From Citrobacter freundii (GTDB lineage Bacteria > Pseudomonadota > Gammaproteobacteria > Enterobacterales > Enterobacteriaceae), in NCBI RefSeq assembly GCF_011077955.1, contig NZ_JAALBX010000009.1, positions 62,001 to 126,000 of the forward strand: DNA of 64,000 nt, read 5' to 3'. Both the position numbers and the translations under genes were made by a program. Every line of letters starts with the position of its first letter. Within the stretch, counting starts at the first letter, position 1. The notes under the pieces are model-generated. The model searched no databases, was not told the origin of the DNA, and saw only the letters and a list, made by a program, of their open reading frames with translations. This document shows, piece after piece, positions 8,422 to 16,613 of the stretch.

Positions 8422-9193
8422 GGGCGCTCCGCAGGTTGTCCAGTTGATGCAGCACGGCGTTGGCAATATGCAGATAATGATCCGGCAGGTTATAGAGCAA
8501 AGCGGCGAAGCAGCACAGCCCTGCCAGCATGTTGACCGGAAAGCCCAGCGAAAAGAGGTTTAACGCCGGAGAAACCCGGTTCAAAAAGCCAAAGCCCATC
8601 TGCACCACCAGCATGATAAAGGTGGTTGGCATTGCCAGCAGCGTCGCGGCGCTTAATACCCAGCCCAGCGCCAGCGCGACGCTTTTTAACGTCTGGGGGT
8701 TGAGCGCATTGCCTATCGGCCAGTAAATAAAGCCCTTATAAAGAATGCTCACCAGCAACAGGTGGCCGTCCATCGCAAAAAAGAGCAGGGCCGCATAGAT
8801 ATAGATAAACTCCGACAGCACCGTCGTTGACGCGCCGCTTGCCGGGTCGTTCATCACCGCCATGCTCATGCCCATATTGAAAGACAGGATCTGGCCCGCC
8901 AGTTGTAGGGCTAAAAAAATGAACTGCATCATCAAGCCAAACAGCATGCCCCAGACAATCTGCTCTGCCGTCAGCATGATCATATGCAGGCTCAGCAACC
9001 CCTCAGGCACCGGGGCGTTGATCATGGGCGTAATGACGATAGAGAGTCCCAGCGCCACAATAATGCGGATACGCACGTTCATCGCCGGATTATCAAAAAT
9101 CGGCGCAAAGTGGATAAACGCCAACATGCGAACAAACGGATACCAGAGCGCCAGTACCAGATGGCTGTATTGCAGTACGTCGGTGGTTTGCAT
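8411..9193 (-). CDS. lfiR: Flag-2 export channel protein LfiR (FliR family)
   Basis: A 260-residue, strongly hydrophobic protein of FliR length. It has the conserved early segment (RMLAFIHFAPIFDNPAMNVRIRIIVALGLS), the GQILSFNMGMSMAVMNDPASG loop and repeated membrane helices. FliR, FliP and FliQ form the helical export channel in the basal-body centre. It starts one base after the lfiQ stop and overlaps lfhB at its 3' end. Confidence 0.95.
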   Translation of the reverse strand: MQTTDVLQYSHLVLALWYPFVRMLAFIHFAPIFDNPAMNVRIRIIVALGLSIVITPMINAPVPEGLLSLHMIMLTAEQIVWGMLFGLMMQFIFLALQLAGQILSFNMGMSMAVMNDPASGASTTVLSEFIYIYAALLFFAMDGHLLLVSILYKGFIYWPIGNALNPQTLKSVALALGWVLSAATLLAMPTTFIMLVVQMGFGFLNRVSPALNLFSLGFPVNMLAGLCCFAALLYNLPDHYLHIANAVLHQLDNLRSAHVQ

Positions 9194-9194
9194 A

Positions 9195-9467
9195 TCAGTG
9201 CACCAGCAGCGCGGCCTGAGTGAATAAATGCGTGCACAAGTCGCTCAGTTCGACCAGCATCCATTTGCCGCAAATGCCCAGCACCGCGAGGGTCACAATC
9301 AGACGCGGCAAAAAGCTCAGCGTCTGTTCGTTAATCTGGGTGACGGCCTGAAAAATACTGACGCATAGGCCCGTCAGCAAACTCGGCACGACCAGTACGT
9401 TGACCAGAATGATCACGACCTTGATTCCGTCACCGACCAGGTCGGCCGCTACATCGACAGTTAACAT
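9195..9467 (-). CDS. lfiQ: Flag-2 export channel protein LfiQ (FliQ family)
   Basis: A 90-residue protein with two membrane helices (about 14-38 and 53-75) and the family core GLCVSIFQAVTQINEQTLSFLPR. FliQ subunits pack around the FliP-FliR core of the export gate. Position between lfiP and lfiR is the standard order. Full length. Confidence 0.95.
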   Translation of the reverse strand: MLTVDVAADLVGDGIKVVIILVNVLVVPSLLTGLCVSIFQAVTQINEQTLSFLPRLIVTLAVLGICGKWMLVELSDLCTHLFTQAALLVH

Positions 9468-9481
9468 GATTAGCTCCGTAG

Positions 9482-10237
9482 TTAGCCCAGGCCAAGCCCG
9501 CGAATACTGCTGGTTAACGTCCCCACCGTCAGCGCCCAGCCGTCAATCAACACAAACAGCATCAGCTTAAAAGGCAGCGACACAATCAGCGGGGAGAGCA
9601 TCATCATGCCCATCGCCATCAGTACACTTGAGACAATCAGGTCGATGACGAGGAACGGGATATAAATCATAAAGCCTATCTGGAAAGCGGTTTTCAGCTC
9701 GCTCAGCACAAAAGCCGGGACAACGATGCTTAAATCCTGTTGTGCCGCGTCGCCTTTGGCATTGGCGATCCCCATAATCTGCGCCATGGCTTTTTTATCG
9801 GTTTGCGCCAGCATAAAGCGCTTAAGCGGCGTTGCCGCCGTATCCAGCGCCTGCGTCAGGGTTATCCGATCGTTTTCAAACGGCACGACCGCGTTGTCGT
9901 AGATATTCATCCATACCGGGCGCATAACCAGCATGGTCAACGCCAGTGCAATCCCCAGCAGAATCCGGTTCGGCGGCGACTGTTGCAGCCCCAGCGCCTG
10001 GCGCAGCAGCGACAGGACGATGATAAAGCGCGTAAAGCAGGTCATCATCAGTAACAAGGTGGGCAACAGCCCTACCATCGTCATCAGGATCAGCACCTGA
10101 ATTTTGACGCTGTATTCCTGGTTCGCGCCGTGTGTCGCCACGCTCAGAAGCGAAATTTCGCCGCCCTGGGCGAACGTGAGCGGCGATGCCAGCAGCAGCC
10201 CGGCGGCGGCGGCTAACAGTAAAAGCGGACGTTTCAT
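9482..10237 (-). CDS. lfiP: Flag-2 export channel protein LfiP (FliP family)
   Basis: A 251-residue FliP homologue. It has a cleavable signal peptide (LLLLAAAAGLLLASPLTFAQ), the conserved block MMTCFTRFIIVLSLLRQALGLQQSPPN, and C-terminal helices with PFLVIDLIVSSVLMAMGMMM. FliP is the main subunit of the export channel. Its ATG overlaps the lfiN stop by four bases. No separate FliO gene is seen next to it. FliO is often missing or unrecognisable in second flagellar systems. Confidence 0.95.
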   Translation of the reverse strand: MKRPLLLLAAAAGLLLASPLTFAQGGEISLLSVATHGANQEYSVKIQVLILMTMVGLLPTLLLMMTCFTRFIIVLSLLRQALGLQQSPPNRILLGIALALTMLVMRPVWMNIYDNAVVPFENDRITLTQALDTAATPLKRFMLAQTDKKAMAQIMGIANAKGDAAQQDLSIVVPAFVLSELKTAFQIGFMIYIPFLVIDLIVSSVLMAMGMMMLSPLIVSLPFKLMLFVLIDGWALTVGTLTSSIRGLGLG

Positions 10238-10602
10238 CGTGTCAGTTCATTGATGTCGCGCGAATTAAACTCCAGCACTCGCAGGCCATATTTCTCGTTA
10301 ATGACAACCACTTCCGCTTTTCCCAGCAGAATATTATTTACTTTGATATCAAGCGGTTCACCCGCGAGCTTATCAAGCTCAATGACCGTGTCGTCATCCA
10401 TGCTAAGTAAGTCAGCGAGCATGACTTCCACAGAGGCCACCTCAAGCGTTAAGGTGACAGGAATACGGCGCAGCAGCGACATCGACGCCGGGACAGCAGA
10501 GTCTGGCATCGCTTTTACGGGTGCGGCGTTCGTAAGGGTTTCTTCCATATTTTCATCAGCCAGCTCAAATCCTTGTTCAAGCAGTTCTTGTTTATTACTC
10601 AT
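10234..10602 (-). CDS. lfiN: Flag-2 C-ring switch protein LfiN (FliN family)
   Basis: A 122-residue protein: an acidic lead of about 50 residues and a C-terminal SpoA domain (LLRRIPVTLTLEVASVEVMLADLLSM, IELDKLAGEPLDIKVN, GKAEVVVINEKYGLRV) typical of FliN, which forms the base of the rotor C-ring. The start at 10600-10602 (MSNKQELLEQ) was chosen over an ATG 63 bases upstream because it fits the family length and overlaps lfiM by only eight bases. Confidence 0.9.
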   Translation of the reverse strand: MSNKQELLEQGFELADENMEETLTNAAPVKAMPDSAVPASMSLLRRIPVTLTLEVASVEVMLADLLSMDDDTVIELDKLAGEPLDIKVNNILLGKAEVVVINEKYGLRVLEFNSRDINELTR

Positions 10603-11452
10603 AGGTTTTCTCAGCAGCGATCTCTTTAATATTCGACAGCAACAATCTGTCATGCTCTTCCACAATCAGTCCGGTAAATAACGGGGAGCTCCCAATAAAA
10701 ACCGGGAACGTCTCCGGGAGTGAGACCGGTAATATATCGCCCGGGCGTAATGTGGTTAGCATGGCCACATTCACGGAAAGCTCTGCGACTTTTATATGTA
10801 AACTGAGCGGTAATGTGCTTAACGCTGTTGCCACAGATTCAGCAGATAAGGCTTTATCATTACCCCGCCCTTCAGACGTCTGGTGTTTATCATGTTTACG
10901 CAACATATTGAGGATGTAATCGGTATGCGCGTCATCAAGTAATAAAGAAAAGGTTTTACTGGCGTCATCATTAAGATGAAAAATGGCCTGCCACGCCCAA
11001 TGGGTTTGTATGCCATTGTTGTTGGGTTTAACCGGCAGCGGCAAATTAAGGCTTTCGGCATTAAACAACAGCGTAATAAGCTCAACGGCCATCCGCGATT
11101 TTAATCGCTGCTCCGTTTTTGTCAGCATACTGGTATTGCTGGGATCATCCGCGCTAATTTCCATACCGTAAAAATTATCCAGTAGCGTCAGTAACAGCGA
11201 GCGATCGATATCGAAACCAACATTCCCTAAAGATGAGGACAACAATTCAGCAGACTTATTGGCAACATCCATTTTGAAAGTAATGCTTTTCAACTGAATA
11301 TTGGCGCGGTGTTTTTTCAAAAACCAGTTTCCGAGCCTTAATTCAATCACGTCAAATTTACTATTAAAGACATCAGGTAACCGATGATAAGGTCGCCCTA
11401 GTCGATTACCTTCCAGCCTGATAATACCAGCGGTCTCACTATACTTAAGCAT
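10595..11452 (-). CDS. lfiM: Flag-2 C-ring protein LfiM (short FliM family)
   Basis: A 285-residue FliM-like protein, shorter than the usual 330 or so. The middle domain is recognisable by position and by segments such as FDVIELRLGNWFL, and a SpoA-like domain ends the protein (LSLHIKVAELSVNVAMLTTLRPGDILPVSLPE, PLFTGLIVE). The N-terminal CheY-binding motif of canonical FliM (LSQxEIDALL) is absent, since the protein begins MLKYSETAGIIRLEG. Rotor switching by phospho-CheY is therefore unlikely, in line with the absence of any chemotaxis gene in the cluster. It is first in the seven-gene minus-strand operon that ends with lfhA. Confidence 0.85.
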   Translation of the reverse strand: MLKYSETAGIIRLEGNRLGRPYHRLPDVFNSKFDVIELRLGNWFLKKHRANIQLKSITFKMDVANKSAELLSSSLGNVGFDIDRSLLLTLLDNFYGMEISADDPSNTSMLTKTEQRLKSRMAVELITLLFNAESLNLPLPVKPNNNGIQTHWAWQAIFHLNDDASKTFSLLLDDAHTDYILNMLRKHDKHQTSEGRGNDKALSAESVATALSTLPLSLHIKVAELSVNVAMLTTLRPGDILPVSLPETFPVFIGSSPLFTGLIVEEHDRLLLSNIKEIAAEKTYE

Positions 11453-11881
11453 GATGTGCTCTTAGCCGAATAATGGATGAATCAGTTAAATGATAAAATT
11501 TTTTCTCACCCGCTTAACCTTTCAAGAAAATGGTCGCTGTATCTCTTTGTACGCGTCCAACAGGTGAGCAAGAAAACATGCCGTTATTTAATAGGAGGAG
11601 ATAAACCCATTCAAGAGCAAAATCATTAAATTTCCATTAGTTATTTATCAAAAAATATTAAAAAAACATTAATTATCAATTTCACATTTAATGTGTGAAT
11701 GAGTTATTCGATCATCTCATTGATTTTATTCAATTAATTTTATAATTATCGATTAATACCAACTCCATCCATTCGTTTTTGATATTCTTCCCCCATCAAT
11801 TTTGCTCGCGCTAACCACTCGCCGGGCATCATTAACACCGATTATTTTCGTAGATGTTCACATCCGTTATAAAGGGTCACT
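11453..11881. promoter_or_regulatory. AT-rich divergent regulatory region, lfiM/lafK
   Basis: 429 bases without a gene between the divergent lfiM and lafK starts. The middle (11620-11760) is very AT-rich with long A/T runs, the kind of DNA that H-NS usually binds. On the minus strand at 11583-11567 a sigma-54-like element (CGGCATG...CTTGCT) has GG and GC separated by 11 bases instead of 10, so I do not count it as a promoter. lafK has an AAAGGG ribosome site at about 11872-11877. The lfiM and lafK promoters must lie here, but I cannot place either with confidence. Confidence 0.5.
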
Positions 11882-12895
11882 ATGTCTGATTTAATAGCTA
11901 AAGATTCTGCCAGTATAAAAGCATTATCACTGGCTAAACGCGTCGCATCCTTTAATGTACCTGTCCTTATTCAGGGCGAAACGGGTACAGGTAAAGAATG
12001 TGTCGCAAAATATATTCATTCACTGGCATTCCCGGAGGAACAGGCGGCTCCTTATATTGGCGTGAACTGCGCAGCCATTCCAGAAACCATGCTGGAATCC
12101 AGTTTATTTGGCTATGAGAAAGGCGCATTTACCGGTGCCACTGCAACCGTGCCGGGCAAATTAGAATTAGCTAACAACGGCACTTTATTGCTCGATGAAA
12201 TCGGTGATATGCCTCTGGCGCTCCAGGCGAAATTATTGCGCGCGTTACAGGAACATAAAGTTGAGCGTCTGGGCAGCAATAAAACCATCCATTTAAACTT
12301 CCGTTTAATCGCCTGTACAAATAAAGATCTGGAGCGTGAAGTGGCTGAAGGTCGTTTTCGCGAGGACCTTTACTATCGTATTTCCGTAGTTCCGTTGCGC
12401 CTACCGGCGCTGCGCGACCGTCGTGACGATATCATTTCACTGGCGGAATCTTTTTTAGAAAAATACGCGCCAATGATTGGCGGGAAAAAGATAGAACTTT
12501 CCGACGCGGCACGTGAGGTTTTATTGAACCACCCCTGGCCTGGCAATGTTCGTCAGCTGGAAAACACCATCCAGCGCGGCATGATTTTGCATCACAATGG
12601 CATTATTTATCCGGAATGTCTGGGCCTGGTTACGAAAACCACGCCCGCCGCCCCGGTTATTACCGCAAATGAACATACCGATAATTTATTGTCGAACGTG
12701 TTGCCCGATGAAGAAGCCGGCAGCCTCGGTGTGCATGGGCGCCAGGCGCAGTATCAATATATCGCCAATCTGCTGCGTAAATATCAGGGAAATAAAACTC
12801 ACGTAGCGGGTTTATTAGGCATCACGCCGCGAGCCCTGCGCTATCGCCTCGCCTCTATGCGTAAACAAGGCATTGAACTTCTCCAATTCAATTAA
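11882..12895 (+). CDS. lafK: Flag-2 master regulator LafK (sigma-54 activator)
   Basis: A 337-residue bacterial enhancer-binding protein. It consists of the AAA+ domain (Walker A GETGTGKE at 32-39, sigma-54 contact loop GAFTGA at 81-86, Walker B LLLDEIGD near 102-109, NHPWPGNVRQLENT near 220) and a C-terminal Fis-type helix-turn-helix (NKTHVAGLLGITPRALRYRL, about 303-322). There is no N-terminal receiver or sensor domain: the AAA+ fold starts almost at residue 1. LafK homologues elsewhere carry a degenerate receiver of about 120 residues. With three sequence-perfect sigma-54 promoters in the cluster, it is the obvious activator of class II genes. Lacking a regulatory domain, its activity may be set by its own expression. 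It precedes lfiE by 21 bases. Confidence 0.9.
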   Translation: MSDLIAKDSASIKALSLAKRVASFNVPVLIQGETGTGKECVAKYIHSLAFPEEQAAPYIGVNCAAIPETMLESSLFGYEKGAFTGATATVPGKLELANNGTLLLDEIGDMPLALQAKLLRALQEHKVERLGSNKTIHLNFRLIACTNKDLEREVAEGRFREDLYYRISVVPLRLPALRDRRDDIISLAESFLEKYAPMIGGKKIELSDAAREVLLNHPWPGNVRQLENTIQRGMILHHNGIIYPECLGLVTKTTPAAPVITANEHTDNLLSNVLPDEEAGSLGVHGRQAQYQYIANLLRKYQGNKTHVAGLLGITPRALRYRLASMRKQGIELLQFN

Positions 12896-12916
12896 TTATT
12901 ACCCGGAATTAAGACC

Positions 12917-13264
12917 ATGAGTATTCAAAACATCGCGCACTCTCAAAGCAATCTGCTTCAGGAGATGAACAAACTGGCGGGGAGCGCAGAAGCGTTGCCG
13001 GTAACCGCTAATCCGCTTAATCAGGCCGCATCTCTTGACGATCACGCGTCGTTTGACGGCGTGATGAGTCAGGCGCTGCACCAGGTCGATGCGTTACAGC
13101 AGCAGGCGGACATCCGCCAGACTGCCGTTGATATGGGTCAGAGCGACGATCTCGCCGGCGCCATGTTAGCCAGCCAGCAGGCCTCGCTCTCTTTTTCCGC
13201 GCTGGTGCAGGTTCGCAATAAACTTGCTACCGGTTTCAACGACCTGATGAGTATGTCCATCTGA
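12917..13264 (+). CDS. lfiE: Flag-2 MS-ring/rod adaptor LfiE (FliE family)
   Basis: A 115-residue FliE homologue of normal length. The conserved C-terminal half includes FDGVMSQALHQVDALQQQAD and the tail SFSALVQVRNKLATGFNDLMSMSI. FliE joins the MS-ring to the proximal rod and is exported through the gate. First of lfiEFGHIJ, all tightly packed and probably cotranscribed with lafK. Confidence 0.93.
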   Translation: MSIQNIAHSQSNLLQEMNKLAGSAEALPVTANPLNQAASLDDHASFDGVMSQALHQVDALQQQADIRQTAVDMGQSDDLAGAMLASQQASLSFSALVQVRNKLATGFNDLMSMSI

Positions 13265-13271
13265 GCCCACG

Positions 13272-14933
13272 ATGAAACTCAATTTACCCAAACTTCCCGC
13301 CCTGCCCTTTTCTTTGCCTGAAGGTAAGAAAAGATGGTGGCTACTGGCAGGTGTCGCCGTGATGGCGACCGCGCTTATCAGCGCCGGTATGCTGGCGAAT
13401 CATGAGAACTACGTTGCGCTGTTTGGTGCCGAGCAGAACCTGCCGGTTTCCCAGATAGTCACCGCGCTGGATGGTGAGAAACTGGCGTACCGTATCAATC
13501 CGGACAATGGCCAAATTCTGGTCCCGGAACAGGAACTCTCCAAAGCCCGTATGATGCTCGCCGGTAAGGGCATTCAGGCCATTACGCCTTCCGGCTATGA
13601 GTTAATGGATAAAGATGAGCTGCTCGGTTCAAGCCAGTTTATCCAGAATGTACGTTACAAACGCAGCATGGAGGGGGAAATGGCGCAGAGCATTATGTCG
13701 CTCAACGCCGTGCAATCCGCCCGCGTTCATCTCGCATTGAATGAAGACAGCTCTTTCGTGGTGAACAACCAGCCCGAAAATAGCGCCTCTGTGGTATTGC
13801 AACTGCATTACGGCATGACGCTCAGCGCCGATCAGGTTAACGCCATCGTCCATTTGGTCTCCAGCAGCGTGCCGGGATTAAAACCGGGTAACGTTAGCGT
13901 CGTGGATCAGCAGGGCAATCTGCTATCACAGGATATCGCGGAAGACGCACAAACGGCCGTCAATACGCGCAAACGCGATCAAATCCTGCATGACATACAG
14001 GATAAAACACGCCTCAGCATCGATAACATGTTGAGCTCGCTGGTGGGTAAAGGCAATTTTCGCGTAAGCGTAATGCCGGAGCTGGATCTGAGCAAAATCG
14101 AGGAAACCCAGGAACGGCTCGGCGATGCGCCGAAAGTGAATTCAGAAGAAAAATCTAACGAACGCAATACCGATCAGATTGCCATTGGCGTGCCCGGCGC
14201 ATTAAGTAATCGTCCTCCCGTCCCCCCCGCTAACGGCAACGCGCAGCCCGAACAGAACTCGCCGCAGGCCGTATCAGAGCACGCCACGAGTAAGATGAAT
14301 TACAACTACGACCGCGACATTAAACACATCGTGCATCCTGGTTTTGAAGTGAAGCACCTGAACGTGGCGGTGATGTTGAATAAGTCTGCCGCAGCGGTTA
14401 AAGGCTGGGATAACGAGCAAATCGCCCAGGTCACCACCATGCTGAATAACGCCGCAGGCGTAGACAAGAGCCGGGGCGATACCCTGTCGGTCACTCTGCT
14501 GAATTTTACGCCGGTTGAAAAACCCGTCGAGGTTAAAGAACCGTGGTGGAAAGATCCGTCGATCATGGCCTGGTGCCGTCTCGCCGGCATCGGCTTGCTG
14601 GCGCTTCTGATACTGCTGTTGGTGGTGCGTCCTCTTCTTAAACAGTTCTCGCTGGAGCGTCAAAAGCGTCTGGAACAACAGCTCGCCCAGGCTGCCCGCG
14701 ACGACGACGACGAGGCGCTGCCGCAAATCAATCTTGATGATGAGCAAGCCGAGCGCAAAGCGGTGGAGCTGAGCTTCCCGGGCGATGAAGCGCTGCCGTC
14801 TGCCAGTTCCGGCCTTGAGACCAAACTCGAGTTCCTGCAGAAGCTTGCGATTAACGATACCGACCGCGTGGCTGACGTTATTCGTCAGTGGATAACCAGT
14901 AACGAGCGAGTAAATACCAATGACAAACAATAA
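13272..14933 (+). CDS. lfiF: Flag-2 MS-ring protein LfiF (FliF family)
   Basis: A 553-residue FliF homologue. Transmembrane helices lie at about 21-42 (WWLLAGVAVMATALISAGML) and 434-456. Between them are the periplasmic ring-building motifs (VHLALNEDSSFV, ASVVLQLHYGMTLSADQVNAIVHLVSSSVPGLKP). A C-terminal cytoplasmic tail ends with the FliG-binding region (LEFLQKLAINDTDRVADVIRQWI). It forms the MS-ring in the inner membrane. It overlaps lfiG by 14 bases. Confidence 0.95.
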   Translation: MKLNLPKLPALPFSLPEGKKRWWLLAGVAVMATALISAGMLANHENYVALFGAEQNLPVSQIVTALDGEKLAYRINPDNGQILVPEQELSKARMMLAGKGIQAITPSGYELMDKDELLGSSQFIQNVRYKRSMEGEMAQSIMSLNAVQSARVHLALNEDSSFVVNNQPENSASVVLQLHYGMTLSADQVNAIVHLVSSSVPGLKPGNVSVVDQQGNLLSQDIAEDAQTAVNTRKRDQILHDIQDKTRLSIDNMLSSLVGKGNFRVSVMPELDLSKIEETQERLGDAPKVNSEEKSNERNTDQIAIGVPGALSNRPPVPPANGNAQPEQNSPQAVSEHATSKMNYNYDRDIKHIVHPGFEVKHLNVAVMLNKSAAAVKGWDNEQIAQVTTMLNNAAGVDKSRGDTLSVTLLNFTPVEKPVEVKEPWWKDPSIMAWCRLAGIGLLALLILLLVVRPLLKQFSLERQKRLEQQLAQAARDDDDEALPQINLDDEQAERKAVELSFPGDEALPSASSGLETKLEFLQKLAINDTDRVADVIRQWITSNERVNTNDKQ

Positions 14934-15915
14934 TAGCTGGCTGGAACAAGCTGCCATTCTCCTGCTCTGTCTGGGGGAAGAAGCGGCGGCGACGGTAATG
15001 CAAAAACTCAGCCGTGAAGAGGTGGTTCATCTGAGTGAAAACATGGCGCGCCTGTCCGGCGTCAAAACCAGTCAGGCGCGTAAAGTTATCAATAACTTTT
15101 TTGATGAGTTCCGCGAACAGAGCGGGATCAACGGCGCGTCCCGGGCCATGTTACAGTCGATACTGAATAAAGCGCTGGGTAGCGAAATCGCAAGCAGCGT
15201 CATCAACGGGATTTACGGCGACGAGATCCGCTCGCGAATGGCGCGCCTGCAATGGGTCGATCCGCGCCAGTTGGCCGCCTTAATTTCTGAAGAGCATCTG
15301 CAATTACAGGCGGTTTTCCTGGCGTTTCTGACGCCCGAGCTTTCTGCCAGCGTGCTGTCGTATCTCAATGAGTCGGTGCAAAACGAAGTGCTGTACCGCA
15401 TTACCCGTCTTAACGACGTGAACCGTGACGTGGTAGACGAACTGGATCGTCTGATTGACCGTGGTTTATCGGTGCTATCCGAGCACGGTTCGAAAGTACG
15501 CGGCATCAAACAGGCGGCAGACATTGTTAACCGCATTCAGGGCAACCAGCAGACGATGCTTGAACAACTGCGCCTGCGCGATGAAACCGTGCTGGAACAG
15601 TTGCAGGATGAAATGTACGACTTCTTTATTCTCAGTCGTCAAACCGAAGAGGTTCGCAGCCGCCTGCTTGCCGAAGTACAAATGGAAGACTGGGCGGTCG
15701 CGCTAAAAGGCACCGAGCCTTCGCTGCGTAAAGCCATTTTTGCGGTCATGCCGAAGCGTCAGGTTCAGCAACTGGAAAATATCACCACCCGCCTTGGGCC
15801 GGTGCCGATTAGTCGCATAGAACAGGTACGTCGCGAAATCATGGCGGTCGCTCGCGAGCTGGAAGAAGACGGTGAAATTCAGCTTCAACTGTTTGCTGAG
15901 AAAACGGCGGAATAA
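14920..15915 (+). CDS. lfiG: Flag-2 rotor protein LfiG (FliG family)
   Basis: A 331-residue FliG homologue with the N-terminal FliF-binding part, the middle domain (EVLYRITRLNDVNRDVVDELDRLIDRGL) and a C-terminal torque domain. The latter carries the charged-helix region (EVRSRLLAEVQMEDWAVALKGTEPSLRKAIFAVMPKR) that faces the LafT/LafU stator. Length and order are canonical. Confidence 0.95.
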   Translation: MTNNNSWLEQAAILLLCLGEEAAATVMQKLSREEVVHLSENMARLSGVKTSQARKVINNFFDEFREQSGINGASRAMLQSILNKALGSEIASSVINGIYGDEIRSRMARLQWVDPRQLAALISEEHLQLQAVFLAFLTPELSASVLSYLNESVQNEVLYRITRLNDVNRDVVDELDRLIDRGLSVLSEHGSKVRGIKQAADIVNRIQGNQQTMLEQLRLRDETVLEQLQDEMYDFFILSRQTEEVRSRLLAEVQMEDWAVALKGTEPSLRKAIFAVMPKRQVQQLENITTRLGPVPISRIEQVRREIMAVARELEEDGEIQLQLFAEKTAE

Positions 15916-15926
15916 GGGTAACGATA

Positions 15927-16613
15927 ATGGAAAAACTACGTGGTCGTTATCGCCTGCATCGTTTCCCGCCGCGCCAGACTGAACCTGCCGCCCATGTCAC
16001 CGGGCTTAGCAGTAGCGAATTGCAGCGTAAACTGATGGATGGCTACCAGGATGGTCTGGAAAAAGGGTTTCGTCAGGGGATGCAGGAAGGCCAGGAAGAG
16101 GGCTATCGCGACGGCCAGCAAAAAGGCTACGCCGAGGGTCAACGCGACGGCTTTGCCGAAGGCAGCCTCGCCGGACAGCGGGAGGGGCTGGCAGCCTTTA
16201 CTGAAGCCGCGCGCCCGCTGGATGCGCTGTGCCAGAAGGTCAATGACTTTACCGCCCATTTGCAACGCAAGCAGCGCGACGATCTGCTGCAACTGGTAGA
16301 AAAAGTCACCCGGCAGGTTATCCGTTGCGAACTGGCGCTGCAACCCACGCAACTACTGGCGCTGGTGGAAGAAGCCGTCAACGCACTGCCCGCCGTGCCA
16401 GAAACGTTGCATGTGATGATGAACCCCGACGAGTTCCAGCGCATCCAGAACGTTGCGCCAGAAAAGGTCAATGAATGGGGCCTGACGCCCGCAGCGGAAC
16501 TCAACCCCGGCGAATGCCGTGTGGTAACAGACACCTCTGAACTGGATATCGGCTGCGAGCATCGCCTTCGTCAATGTATGGAAAAACTGACCGGGAGCCT
16601 TAGCGATGAGTGA
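15927..16613 (+). CDS. lfiH: Flag-2 export ATPase regulator LfiH (FliH family)
   Basis: A 228-residue FliH homologue. Residues about 35-95 contain the tell-tale GxxxG/AxxxG repeats (GYQDGLEKGFRQGMQEGQEEG and on to LAGQREGL) that form a parallel helical dimer. The C-terminal domain (LVEKVTRQVIRCELALQPTQL, LNPGECRVVTDTSELDIGCE) resembles the ATPase peripheral stalk. It restrains and docks the LfiI ATPase at the C-ring. It overlaps lfiI by eight bases. Confidence 0.93.
   Translation: MEKLRGRYRLHRFPPRQTEPAAHVTGLSSSELQRKLMDGYQDGLEKGFRQGMQEGQEEGYRDGQQKGYAEGQRDGFAEGSLAGQREGLAAFTEAARPLDALCQKVNDFTAHLQRKQRDDLLQLVEKVTRQVIRCELALQPTQLLALVEEAVNALPAVPETLHVMMNPDEFQRIQNVAPEKVNEWGLTPAAELNPGECRVVTDTSELDIGCEHRLRQCMEKLTGSLSDE

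Noticed and set aside
11567-11583. Sigma-54-like element on the minus strand before lfiM (CGGCATG...CTTGCT)
   Set aside because: GG and GC are 11 bases apart instead of 10 and the first base is not T; sigma-54 promoters tolerate spacing changes poorly.
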